34,688 nt of DNA, from positions 8,075-42,762 of the forward strand of contig MFDM01000014.1 in assembly GCA_001776905.1 (NCBI GenBank). Reading direction: 5' to 3'. The stretch is from Candidatus Daviesbacteria bacterium RIFCSPLOWO2_01_FULL_39_12 (lineage in GTDB: Bacteria > Patescibacteriota > Microgenomatia > Daviesbacterales > UBA10151). Made by a program: the position numbers and the translations under genes. This document shows positions 15,443 to 24,329 of this stretch, piece after piece (position 1 is the stretch's first letter; every line of letters starts with the position of its first letter). The notes under the pieces were generated by a model. It saw only the letters and a program-made list of their open reading frames with translations, searched no databases and was not told the DNA's origin.

Positions 15443-18400
15443 CTATTTTCTACCCCATAAATTGAAATTTGTTTATTTTCAAAAATTAACTTAATTTTTT
15501 TTGTCTGCTCGTTAAATTTAACTTCAAAAATATTGGGGATATAGATATATTTAATTCTGTTTTTATCCAGAAATTCATCTTCACCAAGACCTGATTTTGC
15601 AAAAAAATCCTTTGATGCAACCAATCTCTTCTTATAGTCGGTTAATAAAATCTGGTTTTGTGAATCATCTTCCACATAAACCGACTTTTTGGAAAAAGCC
15701 CCCACATACGCCGTAGAATCATAAACAAAAAGAGGCCAGGGTTCCGCAAATCTTAGTTTCAATTTTTCATCGTATGGATATGTCAAAACTACTCCCTCGC
15801 TTTGTGATTCTAAAAACTGCAGAGCTTCTAATTCTTGAGTGGGAATGAAAGCATGTGGTTTGAAGTATAGATACCCGTTAGCAGTTGCCCAGGAATTTAT
15901 CGGAGTGATAATTAATATTACTGCAGTTACGGGTATAGCAATCAGTTTACTCCATTTGCAGAAGATATATAATAAAACAATTCCGCCACTTATTGCCGAG
16001 ATATATAGAAAATAATAAATGAACTGGATAGTATTCCAGGGGTTTCCTGCTTGTATAAATAAGATTGGAATAGTTAAGGAAGCAGCAGAAAATATCAACA
16101 TGAAAAGATACTCCCTTGTTTGAAAAATTGTTTTAAATTTCAACAGAGAAAACGCTCCGATGACTCTTGTCCCTAAATTTCCAACTATAAATACAAAAAG
16201 ACTCAGTACTTCAGCAGTAATGAATTTAAACCAGTTGCCCTGGCTAAATCCTGTTTCTCTGGCAAGAGCAAACCTCATCCACCCCACTCTATCAGGCGAA
16301 TCTATCATTGAATGTATGAACCAAAAAGGAGAAAAAATAATCAGCTTCTCACTTAAACTGAAATTTGAGAAAAACAAACTGGCTGATAATAATAAACTAA
16401 ATATAAAAATTATTAAATAATTTAAAGATCTTCTTAATATACCAACTATCAATAAACTAATTAATACTAGAAATCCGGCATAGGCTTTAAAAGAAATTAA
16501 GCTTCCGCAAAGAAGTATCAGAATCAATATATTTTTTTTATCAAATTTATTTAACTTAATAAGTAATTGTATTATGGCGATTACCAATACTAGCGAGATG
16601 GCAAATGGCGGATTTAAGTTGAATGAAATTGACTGATTTGCCCAAAAGTTAGACTCCCCCCCAAATCCTCTACCCTTTATTTGCTCAACAATCCATCCAA
16701 AACTGCCGGCAAAATAGATTAGGTACAAGGCAAAAATTATGGATAGTCTAGTTTGTAATTCTCCTACTTTTTTATTAAAAAGCTCCCATATTAAGTAGTA
16801 GCTACCTATGCCCAAAAGTAGCGAGAAAAGAATTGGATAAAATCTGAAAACTAAATCAGAAACCCCAATATCCAAAATATAACTTGTGGCAGCCACCAAA
16901 AGATCGTAAAAGTAATGATAATTCTTTAAAACTTCCCCTCCCAGAATTGGATTTTGAGGAGGAACACTTTTAATTAGCTGATTTATTAAACTAACATGCC
17001 AGACTCCATCGTGAGTATTAGGTCCCCAAAATCCCAAACCATAAGGGAAAAGTAAGCCGCTACTAAAGGTGGGTATGACTTGAAATATTGTACCTGCTAA
17101 AACTATGCCAATAATCAGTAAGTTTAACTTCTGTTTTAGGGGCAAAATAAGATTATCATGAAGCTGGTTCGTTATTTTTTTAACAGCTATAATTTTGGTA
17201 AGCGCTATAACCGCTATAGCAATATAGACATAAATTAGCTGTTTTAATCCTACAAGGCTGAATAGATAGAAAAGCAGTGTTAGTGAAACTAACCCTAGAC
17301 TCATTGCCAGAAAAATCTTTTGTAAGAGAGAACCCTGCTTATAAATTTTGTTTATTAATATGTATGGAACAGCGACTAAAACTAATAAAAAGCTGATAAA
17401 TTTAATCAATTTAAAAAGAGCTGATTGCAAAGACCATTTAAAAGATCCTTTCTCAATGGTAATTTGCATTTTCTCTTTACTAAGATTTTGCTCTGTTATA
17501 CCAAGTATCGTTGAATCAATCGATAAAGTTTTACCATCAACCCCTATATCTTTATCCAGTAACTCCAGACTTCTCTGATTGCCTGCCTCGTTAATATAAC
17601 TTAAAATAAAATTGTCTCCTTTTTTTGTAACTTTAAAATTTGTAATTTTCCCCTCATCAACAATCCATTTATGTCCAAAGCTGACTTCATCCAAAACTCT
17701 GGTGGCAGAAGTTGCAAAGTTAACCTGGTCACATCTTTTTAGAAGGCAGATTTCTTCTCCTCCCGTATACTGGCGGATATCACGAAATACCGAGCCATCT
17801 TTATTGTAAAACCATCCTGCCCGATAATTTAAATTCATAAACCAAACCACCCGCTCCTCTGTTCCTAGTGGATCTGCTGCATCAATAATATGAGGCGGAG
17901 AAAATTGGGGAAAATGCTCCATATACCAGTCGGCAAAATCCTTCATTGTGACAATTGAAAACTGCCCTTCATTCCTCTTTCTTATCAAAACATCAATTTG
18001 TCTTTTATACTCAGGTCCATATTTTGTCCAGGAATACGAATTCTCCAAGCCCACCACGACGTGAGCGAATTGATTAAATTTTTGTTTGGTATAAATATCT
18101 AAAATTGCGGAGAAATAATCTGTAGTTAAGTTATGATAATCTAAGTAATCGTTTGCCTGAATTGAGTATGTACTTTCCGAAACTCCGTTTCCATATCCAT
18201 TAACAGGATCCCTGGCAGCCCACTGCATCATCACCAGGGGCAGTTTATCTTCTATGTTTTTGGCAGGCTCTATGGCATTTCTTTTGGAAGGATAATAGGG
18301 GGTAGACCAAAACTGTCCCCAAATCTGATAGTTATCTGTTGAGTACTGATCTGCCACAATAAGTGCTGCGGTTATCCCATATTTTCTTTGCATGTATTCT

Positions 18401-18894
18401 AAGGAGTATCCGTCTATCCACCATGCTCCAACTGATGTTGGGTAATCCTCAAAAATTTCTTTAAACTTTTCAAAAGCTTCATCAATTAATTTTTCCCTCT
18501 CTTCCCTTTCATAACCAGTCAAAAAAGCGCTTCCTGCAAAATGCCAGCTTTCGGATTTATGGTAAGAAATACCGGCCTGATTTGCCCAAGTAGGTGTTAC
18601 TTCTAAAAATAATCCCTTCTCACTGTCAGGATATTTCTTTACTGTGGAAATAATTTCCGGATCAGCTAAGGCATCATATCTGAGCAGCCAAGTTGGTTGA
18701 ATATTAGACTGGTTAAGTAGCGCTATCTGCTCCAAAACGGTCTTTGCCGGTGTCTGATTTTTATCTTCCCAAAAATCTCCTCCTCTAACAGGATTAACTA
18801 CGGAAACAAACGCAGAATCTTGCGCCGAAACTGTAGCAGGTAATAAATAAAAAATTATCAGTGATAAAAAAAATACGAAAAAAAATTTATACAT
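15439..18894 (-). CDS. Secreted deacetylase/glycosidase-like domain fused to GT-C-like membrane protein
   Basis: This is a 1151-residue fusion. Residues 1-24 form a signal peptide ending VSA-QD. Residues about 27-400 form a soluble alpha/beta-barrel-like domain that I associate, with modest confidence, with the polysaccharide deacetylase/glycoside hydrolase barrels. Conserved-looking polar sites are LEVTP (Glu98), His112 and His118, WWIDGYS (Asp161) and GLENSYSW (Glu284). A beta-rich linker (about 400-490) leads into a polytopic half with THDGVWH (627-633) and KNYHYFYDLL (657-666), homologous end to end with the neighbouring 677-residue protein. The N-terminal domain must lie outside the membrane, beside the presumed active loop. 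It overlaps the flippase gene by 8 bp and the paralogue by 4 bp. Whether the barrel cleaves, deacetylates or only binds glycan is open. Confidence 0.75.
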   Translation of the reverse strand: MYKFFFVFFLSLIIFYLLPATVSAQDSAFVSVVNPVRGGDFWEDKNQTPAKTVLEQIALLNQSNIQPTWLLRYDALADPEIISTVKKYPDSEKGLFLEVTPTWANQAGISYHKSESWHFAGSAFLTGYEREEREKLIDEAFEKFKEIFEDYPTSVGAWWIDGYSLEYMQRKYGITAALIVADQYSTDNYQIWGQFWSTPYYPSKRNAIEPAKNIEDKLPLVMMQWAARDPVNGYGNGVSESTYSIQANDYLDYHNLTTDYFSAILDIYTKQKFNQFAHVVVGLENSYSWTKYGPEYKRQIDVLIRKRNEGQFSIVTMKDFADWYMEHFPQFSPPHIIDAADPLGTEERVVWFMNLNYRAGWFYNKDGSVFRDIRQYTGGEEICLLKRCDQVNFATSATRVLDEVSFGHKWIVDEGKITNFKVTKKGDNFILSYINEAGNQRSLELLDKDIGVDGKTLSIDSTILGITEQNLSKEKMQITIEKGSFKWSLQSALFKLIKFISFLLVLVAVPYILINKIYKQGSLLQKIFLAMSLGLVSLTLLFYLFSLVGLKQLIYVYIAIAVIALTKIIAVKKITNQLHDNLILPLKQKLNLLIIGIVLAGTIFQVIPTFSSGLLFPYGLGFWGPNTHDGVWHVSLINQLIKSVPPQNPILGGEVLKNYHYFYDLLVAATSYILDIGVSDLVFRFYPILFSLLLGIGSYYLIWELFNKKVGELQTRLSIIFALYLIYFAGSFGWIVEQIKGRGFGGESNFWANQSISFNLNPPFAISLVLVIAIIQLLIKLNKFDKKNILILILLCGSLISFKAYAGFLVLISLLIVGILRRSLNYLIIFIFSLLLSASLFFSNFSLSEKLIIFSPFWFIHSMIDSPDRVGWMRFALARETGFSQGNWFKFITAEVLSLFVFIVGNLGTRVIGAFSLLKFKTIFQTREYLFMLIFSAASLTIPILFIQAGNPWNTIQFIYYFLYISAISGGIVLLYIFCKWSKLIAIPVTAVILIITPINSWATANGYLYFKPHAFIPTQELEALQFLESQSEGVVLTYPYDEKLKLRFAEPWPLFVYDSTAYVGAFSKKSVYVEDDSQNQILLTDYKKRLVASKDFFAKSGLGEDEFLDKNRIKYIYIPNIFEVKFNEQTKKIKLIFENKQISIYGVENR

Positions 18895-20362
18895 TCTTAA
18901 TCCACTTTTTTAAGTAATTTAAAACCATCGGTTCTATTGTCATAATAATTAATGTATAAACTACGATTGCTGAAACCAACATTAAACTTACCTGCACGAC
19001 TGATACCGGTGTAAGTTGCCTAATAATCAATAAGACTGTAGCCGAAACCAAAGATGCAATCAAAGGTTTTCCCACAATTTTTAAGTATTCTATCTTTACA
19101 TACCTCAAAGATACCACTATAGCTACGACAGAACTTAATCCCACCAAGCTAAATCCGAAAGCTGCTCCGCTCACCCCATATATTTTTGCCAGCAAAGGAA
19201 CAAAAATCCAGGTCAGAATAGTCCACATAACCATCAATTTAAAGGTCAGTGAGATTTTACCAATAGCATTAAAGACATTAGTTAAGGGAGTGGTGATTGC
19301 TGCCAAAGCTGACGTAATACTAAGCAGAAATAGCGCATTCAACGCAGGGCTCCATTTGGTGTATTTTGGGATTATTTCCACCAAAGATGGAGCAGTTAAT
19401 ATTAAAATTACCAAAGACGGAAAAACCAAAAGGCAGATAAAAAAAATGGCTTTTGAAACAGCATTGGAAAGCTCGTCTTTTTCATCCTGCAGCCTGGAAA
19501 AGGCCGGAAAAGTCACCTTGATCACCTGGTCCATAAAAAATCTTAAAGGAGCAAATGCCCACTTCTGTGCCCAGGCCAACAGGCCTACTCCTGAGGGTCC
19601 GAGTATCCCGCCTAAAAATAATGTCATCCCGTCATCTTTTACCATAGCCAGCAGGGTGTTCAATTGATAAGGAACTCCGAATTTTAAGATAGATTTTAAA
19701 GACGATAGCGAGAATGCCACTTTTGGCATCCAGGGCTGAATGTAAAAAGTTAACACCAGCCCTGATATCCCTCTGACTAAAACTGCTATTGTAAAAGATG
19801 TCACTCCAAATCCTTGCCAGGCCAATATTACCGCAGTTATATTAAAAAGAATATTTTCTGCAATTTGGGGAATGATCAACTTATTAAATTCCAATCTTCT
19901 TTCCATTAAAACCGAAGGGATTGTTTTTAAAGAAGAAAGAAATAGAGAAAAGGCTAGTGCCCAGAGTAAAAACACAGCTTCCTTGTTAAATCCGTAAATA
20001 TTTTGGATGAAGGGGGTAAATATGATTACCAAAATTATTATCAGCAACACTATGATCTGCTGTGTGGTAAAGACTGTTTTAAGTTCTAATGGATTAAGTT
20101 TTTCTTTTTTTTGAATAAGAGAGGCTGCAAAACCAATATCTCCAAAATAGGCAAGGAAATTTATAAAGGCAGAAACTAGAAAAAATACTCCGTATTGTGT
20201 TGGATTTAAAAAAACAGTCAAGAAGATATTGGCGATAAAAGAGGCTCCCTGCATCAAAATTGTTCTGGCTGTTAAAATTGCTGCGCCCGAAATAGTCCGT
20301 TTTTTGACGGTTTCTATACTTATTTCCGAAGTCTGATCTCCTTGCTCAATGCTTTCTTCCAT
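18887..20362 (-). CDS. Wzx-like lipid-linked oligosaccharide flippase (MOP superfamily)
   Basis: This 491-residue protein has about 14 membrane helices after a short acidic cytoplasmic start. The N-terminal pattern TISGAAILTA, then LNPTQYGVF and GFAASLIQ, is typical of the polysaccharide biosynthesis (Wzx/MOP) exporters, and the length is normal. It should move a polyprenyl-diphosphate-linked glycan from the cytoplasmic to the outer face, joining the GT2/GT4 reactions of the left operon to the outside GT-C enzymes here. The ATG shares its A with the preceding stop codon (TAATG at 20362). It is the only transporter seen in the window, with no Wzy or Wzz beside it. Confidence 0.9.
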   Translation of the reverse strand: MEESIEQGDQTSEISIETVKKRTISGAAILTARTILMQGASFIANIFLTVFLNPTQYGVFFLVSAFINFLAYFGDIGFAASLIQKKEKLNPLELKTVFTTQQIIVLLIIILVIIFTPFIQNIYGFNKEAVFLLWALAFSLFLSSLKTIPSVLMERRLEFNKLIIPQIAENILFNITAVILAWQGFGVTSFTIAVLVRGISGLVLTFYIQPWMPKVAFSLSSLKSILKFGVPYQLNTLLAMVKDDGMTLFLGGILGPSGVGLLAWAQKWAFAPLRFFMDQVIKVTFPAFSRLQDEKDELSNAVSKAIFFICLLVFPSLVILILTAPSLVEIIPKYTKWSPALNALFLLSITSALAAITTPLTNVFNAIGKISLTFKLMVMWTILTWIFVPLLAKIYGVSGAAFGFSLVGLSSVVAIVVSLRYVKIEYLKIVGKPLIASLVSATVLLIIRQLTPVSVVQVSLMLVSAIVVYTLIIMTIEPMVLNYLKKWIKNV

Positions 20363-21363
20363 TAGCCAATTCCCTTCTTATAGTAGGCCACCCATTTTTT
20401 TATAAATTTATTCTGATATAAAAAGACAATCATCATTAATATAAAAGTAACTGCTGAAATAATATTAGAAATTATTCTAAGAGGTGTATCAAAAAACCTT
20501 CCCGAAATTTGGTGTTCTCCTTCTCCTAAAATAATTGTCATCAACCCTAAGCTGTTATTTTTGTATTCAAATTCTGTCAATTTGCCATCTATAAAAATTT
20601 GCCAGTTGGGAAAATAATGCTGAGACAATCTGATGATGGTGTGTCTTTTGGTAATAGTTTTAAAACTGAAGTTATTTGATCTTTGGTTAAAATCATAAAC
20701 CTCAGATGTGCCGGTTAAAATCTGCAGCTTTTCTCTGGCAACCTCTTTGGGATATTCTGATGCATAAATTGGCAGGTAATCCATGCTAGTTGCAAATAGC
20801 TTTTGATGAATTAAATTTCCCTCGAAGATTAAAGGTATAAGATAAAATGCACAAAGTGATACTCCTGAAATTAAGGCAGTAAAAGAATAAATTAAAATCT
20901 TTCGGGATTTTACTCTTAAATAATAAGAAATCACCCAAATAAAACTGACAGTCAAAAATACTGCCGACAATAAATTATTCGAACTTAACAAAATTGCCGT
21001 ACAAAAGGCCAAATACAACATATTGGATACATTGACTGTATTGATAAATCTTAAAAAAGCCCAAATAAAAAATGCGGAGATTACCAAAGGTACTAAATAT
21101 ATTACTGATGTTGAGAAATTAAGGTTTCCGGTGTAATAGTAAAGTAACTGACCAAAATAATAAGGTAGAGGCGGCAGGTAATTAAACAGGGGACTGCCAT
21201 ATCCAAATCCTGTACCAGGAGACCATCGGCAGGGGATTTGCTTATCTTCAAAACAAAGATTCATCTGAGAAAGCCTGCTAGATTCAACACTAAAATCATT
21301 AAAAAAAAGCGGCCATAAAAAGATAGTGGAAAGAATTGCTGATATATAAATTCTTTTTTTCAT
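20362..21363 (-). CDS. Reduced PTPS-related membrane protein, acidic motif lost
   Basis: This 333-residue protein is a shortened relative of the three 552-567-residue PTPS-related genes in the same operon. It keeps QIPCRW (42-47), GYGSPLFNY, the internal LLSSNNLLS (SHN in relatives) and the C-terminal outside beta region PNWQIFIDG ending in FFDTPLR. Two internal blocks are missing: the one holding PYKALDLYVRGA in relatives, and the long middle part from the second outside loop to just before DYLP. The DD motif of the relatives falls on Phe24-Ser25 here. The reading frame is intact, so it is expressed as a small protein, perhaps a regulator or structural partner without catalysis. It is 3 nt after the GT87-like gene. 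Confidence 0.78.
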   Translation of the reverse strand: MKKRIYISAILSTIFLWPLFFNDFSVESSRLSQMNLCFEDKQIPCRWSPGTGFGYGSPLFNYLPPLPYYFGQLLYYYTGNLNFSTSVIYLVPLVISAFFIWAFLRFINTVNVSNMLYLAFCTAILLSSNNLLSAVFLTVSFIWVISYYLRVKSRKILIYSFTALISGVSLCAFYLIPLIFEGNLIHQKLFATSMDYLPIYASEYPKEVAREKLQILTGTSEVYDFNQRSNNFSFKTITKRHTIIRLSQHYFPNWQIFIDGKLTEFEYKNNSLGLMTIILGEGEHQISGRFFDTPLRIISNIISAVTFILMMIVFLYQNKFIKKWVAYYKKGIG

Positions 21364-21366
21364 AAG

Positions 21367-22629
21367 TTAAGAGGAAACCGTCGATAATTTTTTAGGAAAA
21401 TATCTGTAGGTGAAATAGAAAGCCGCGCCAACAAATAATGTATGGAGGATGCTTCTGAAAAAATTAATGTCTAAACTAATTCCCATCAATTGCCATAAAT
21501 CCTTTCCCTGATAAACCTGGGGATTTATCGGGGCGAACAGTCCGATGGTCAGGGATTGGTCAAAGAAAAATAGTAACATAAACCAGCTGAAGAAGGCTGT
21601 TGTAGTCGCCAAAATATTTCTGAATCTACCTACGATTACCTCTATTATCAAAAATGGGGTTAACCATAGAAACCATTGCGGATGAGCATGAGTAAAAATA
21701 AAAAATAACAAAATTACCACAAAATAATATTGCCATAAATTCTTTTGATCTGAAATTTTAAGGCAAATTAGGTAGAAAAAAGTAAGAGCCGCCAAAAATA
21801 AGATGATACTCTCTCCGCCGGAAACCGGAATTTGAGGATAAAAACTCTTACTAAGCTGATTTGCCAAAAGAGCGTTACTCCTAAAACCAAAGGATGGAAG
21901 AAAGGGGAATATTGTCAAAAGATATGGGGCTAACCCTAAAGCTATTATTTTTGACCTAACATAGAATGATTTTGTTAACGACGCCAAAGGTATCAAGAAA
22001 AGAAAAGGGTAAATCTTAAAGGCCGCCCCAATGCCCAATAAAATGGCTGCTAAATAAATATTTCTTAAGCCGGACTCTTTTCCCCCTTTTACCATATACA
22101 AGGAAGCTATAGTGAAAAAGGTGGGAATAATATCATACTGACCCATCATGAATGTGGCATATAAGGTTAGCGGATTAAACATCCAGATGGTAAATGCCAA
22201 AAGTTTCGTTTTAAAATCATCAAAAAATTTAAAAAGCAAAACAGCACATCCCAGATCAAAAAATAGCAGGGGGAGTTTTAAGGCTAAAAGATGAAGAAAT
22301 AAAAACATATTGCCTAAGATGTTTCTTGTGTTGAATAAAAAATCACTATGTATTTGGGTTGGGGTGATGGCGGTAAATATTAAAGAGGATCCTCCCAAAA
22401 GAATATAGGTAAGCGGTGGGTAATTTAGGCTAAATGGTGGGAAATTTTTAATGATCTGATCATCAAGGGGCAAGGTATATAAATAATCATAAAAATTTAA
22501 CAGATGTCCCCCTTTTAAAATCTGGCCCGCCAGATCAAACACCTGTATATCGGGATGAAAGGTGAAACTCGATAAAATCAACCTTAATATTAATCCTGCT
22601 GCTAAAATTATCCATATATATTTACTCAT
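21367..22629 (-). CDS. GT87-like/ALG6-like GT-C mannosyltransferase-type protein
   Basis: This 420-residue polytopic protein has FHPDIQVF (Asp27) in the first outside loop, NYPPLTY (69-75) before the second helix, and a MGQYDIIPTFF signature with KIYPF downstream. This combination is typical of the GT87/DUF2029 and PIG-M/ALG6-like GT-C enzymes, which use polyprenyl-phosphate mannose or glucose outside the membrane. About ten helices are visible. It lacks the long soluble C-terminal domain of its PTPS-related neighbours. AGAGGTGG lies about 10 nt before the ATG, a usable Shine-Dalgarno, and its start overlaps the upstream stop (ATGA at 22626-22629). The GT-C class is likely; the exact CAZy family is my best guess. 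Confidence 0.8.
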   Translation of the reverse strand: MSKYIWIILAAGLILRLILSSFTFHPDIQVFDLAGQILKGGHLLNFYDYLYTLPLDDQIIKNFPPFSLNYPPLTYILLGGSSLIFTAITPTQIHSDFLFNTRNILGNMFLFLHLLALKLPLLFFDLGCAVLLFKFFDDFKTKLLAFTIWMFNPLTLYATFMMGQYDIIPTFFTIASLYMVKGGKESGLRNIYLAAILLGIGAAFKIYPFLFLIPLASLTKSFYVRSKIIALGLAPYLLTIFPFLPSFGFRSNALLANQLSKSFYPQIPVSGGESIILFLAALTFFYLICLKISDQKNLWQYYFVVILLFFIFTHAHPQWFLWLTPFLIIEVIVGRFRNILATTTAFFSWFMLLFFFDQSLTIGLFAPINPQVYQGKDLWQLMGISLDINFFRSILHTLFVGAAFYFTYRYFPKKLSTVSS

Positions 22630-24329
22630 ATTTGATGACCACCTCTAATTTTGCCAGATTTAACCGGATTAAACAAATCAATTCTAAGTACCAGCAGTAG
22701 TGCCAAAATAAAACCTATCAGTGAAATTGAGTCCAAAAAAATCTTTGGTGGTGTCTCCTTAAAGGTGATCTCTATTTGATGAAATCCGGCCGGCACTTGA
22801 AGGCTGATTTGGCCAAAAGGCTTACCCGGTTCAATATCTGTAGTTGTTCCATCCACTTTGACACTCCATCCCGGAAAAAAGTATTTATTATAATCCAGCC
22901 TGCCCCCATTTTCCGATATAACCTCCAAACGAGTATCCAAATCATTTATTTTAGAAGCATTTTTAATTTGCCCATCTTGAAATAAAACCAATGGAAAGTT
23001 TCTATCAGGCCTGATTCTTGTATAGATGGGGAGCCTTAAATACTCCTCTTTCGTACTCAGATATTCACTACTGGCAACAGGTGTTGGGATATAACGGTTA
23101 AGATAATAATCATCCTTTCTGCCTAAAAAATCTTGTGGTTTAAAATAATATGCAGATGTAGTAATTGTTAATGCAATCATCAGTATTGCCACCACATGAG
23201 TTAATTTGAAATATTTCAAGCTAATTACCAAAATTGGTATACAGACAGTTGTCATAACTAAAAATCTCCAGGGAAATTGAAAATATGGCAGAAGCGGAAT
23301 ATTTTGCCAAATCAATCCAGAACGATAGTTCATTAAAAATACAGCGGCCATTGAACTTATCAGACTCCAAATTACTATCACTCTTTCATTAATTGAATAT
23401 TTTTTGAAGTGAAAAAATAATGAGAATACTCCTAAAATTAATACCAAAATATTAGAAATCCCCAGAAAAAATGACATGCCGTCATTGGGACCCGGCACAG
23501 ATGCTCCATACCCCCAATAGGGGGTGATTAACTGTCTAATGGTTGGAAAATGATCCGCAAAATTAAAGACAGTATCATACTTAATAAGCTTACTCTCCAC
23601 TAAAGCCGGCAGCCAAAAATATGCGCTGATTAAAAGCCCCAAAAAAAATGTTAAAAATAAATTAACAGCTTTTCTAGTCTTCTGGCTGCCTATAAAAAAC
23701 ACCATCATGGCGGCAAAAAGAAAAATAAAAGGAAAAAACATGTATGCGGTAATATTGTGCGACAACACTAGGGAAGCAAGCGATAGTGCACCAATCCCAA
23801 TCCATCTAGTACTCACACCTTGGAAAATTTTTATAATAGAAAGCAAGATTAGGGGTAAAAATACAAAACTTATTATCTCCCCTATCGCTCCCCTGATATA
23901 AATATCAACCGCTCTATACGGTGTATAAATATAAAGTATTGCACCTGATAAAGATAGCCAGACATTACCAAATTGTCTTAAAAGAAAATACATACTAAAT
24001 CCTGATAAAGGAATGCTAAGGAAAAATAACATTTTAATGCTATCCACTAAACTTAAACCTAACAGATGGAAAATTTCCGCAATATAAAAAGGCAAAGGAA
24101 AGACAAAATTAAATAAGGGATAACCAAATCCAAAACTTAAATCAGGTACGAACCGGGGCGGGATTTTCCCAGACATAAGCGTTTGGTGCATCTGATATAA
24201 CCAACCGATGTGTAAATCATCAGATGCGCCATAAAAACCTGGCACTAAAAGCACCCAAAAAGCAGGGATGGATAAAACTACTACTATAATCCACCAATAT
24301 TTATCTAAAAATTTTTCTATCCTTTGCAT
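22626..24329 (-). CDS. PTPS-related polytopic membrane protein, GT-C-like (copy 3 of 3 full-length)
   Basis: This 567-residue protein is of the type annotated as '6-pyruvoyl-tetrahydropterin synthase-related membrane protein' (a misleading name with no pterin chemistry implied). It has GASDDLHIGW with Asp37-Asp38 in the first outside loop, then KIPPRF and GFGYPLFNF, then PYRAVDIYIRGA and SHNITA. The middle loop carries PYWGYGASVPGPNDG, then FQFPWRFL. A C-terminal outside beta region with PGWSVKVDG and HQIEITF precedes the last helix. It is the most divergent of the three full-length copies (PPRF instead of PCRW). It overlaps the upstream copy by 29 bp. Probable role: an outside glycosyltransfer step. 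Confidence 0.82.
   Translation of the reverse strand: MQRIEKFLDKYWWIIVVVLSIPAFWVLLVPGFYGASDDLHIGWLYQMHQTLMSGKIPPRFVPDLSFGFGYPLFNFVFPLPFYIAEIFHLLGLSLVDSIKMLFFLSIPLSGFSMYFLLRQFGNVWLSLSGAILYIYTPYRAVDIYIRGAIGEIISFVFLPLILLSIIKIFQGVSTRWIGIGALSLASLVLSHNITAYMFFPFIFLFAAMMVFFIGSQKTRKAVNLFLTFFLGLLISAYFWLPALVESKLIKYDTVFNFADHFPTIRQLITPYWGYGASVPGPNDGMSFFLGISNILVLILGVFSLFFHFKKYSINERVIVIWSLISSMAAVFLMNYRSGLIWQNIPLLPYFQFPWRFLVMTTVCIPILVISLKYFKLTHVVAILMIALTITTSAYYFKPQDFLGRKDDYYLNRYIPTPVASSEYLSTKEEYLRLPIYTRIRPDRNFPLVLFQDGQIKNASKINDLDTRLEVISENGGRLDYNKYFFPGWSVKVDGTTTDIEPGKPFGQISLQVPAGFHQIEITFKETPPKIFLDSISLIGFILALLLVLRIDLFNPVKSGKIRGGHQI

Noticed and set aside
19290-19667. 125-residue plus-strand frame inside the flippase gene
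   Set aside because: Antisense shadow of a clearly coding gene, with low-complexity Lys/Ser-rich composition and no promoter or ribosome site.
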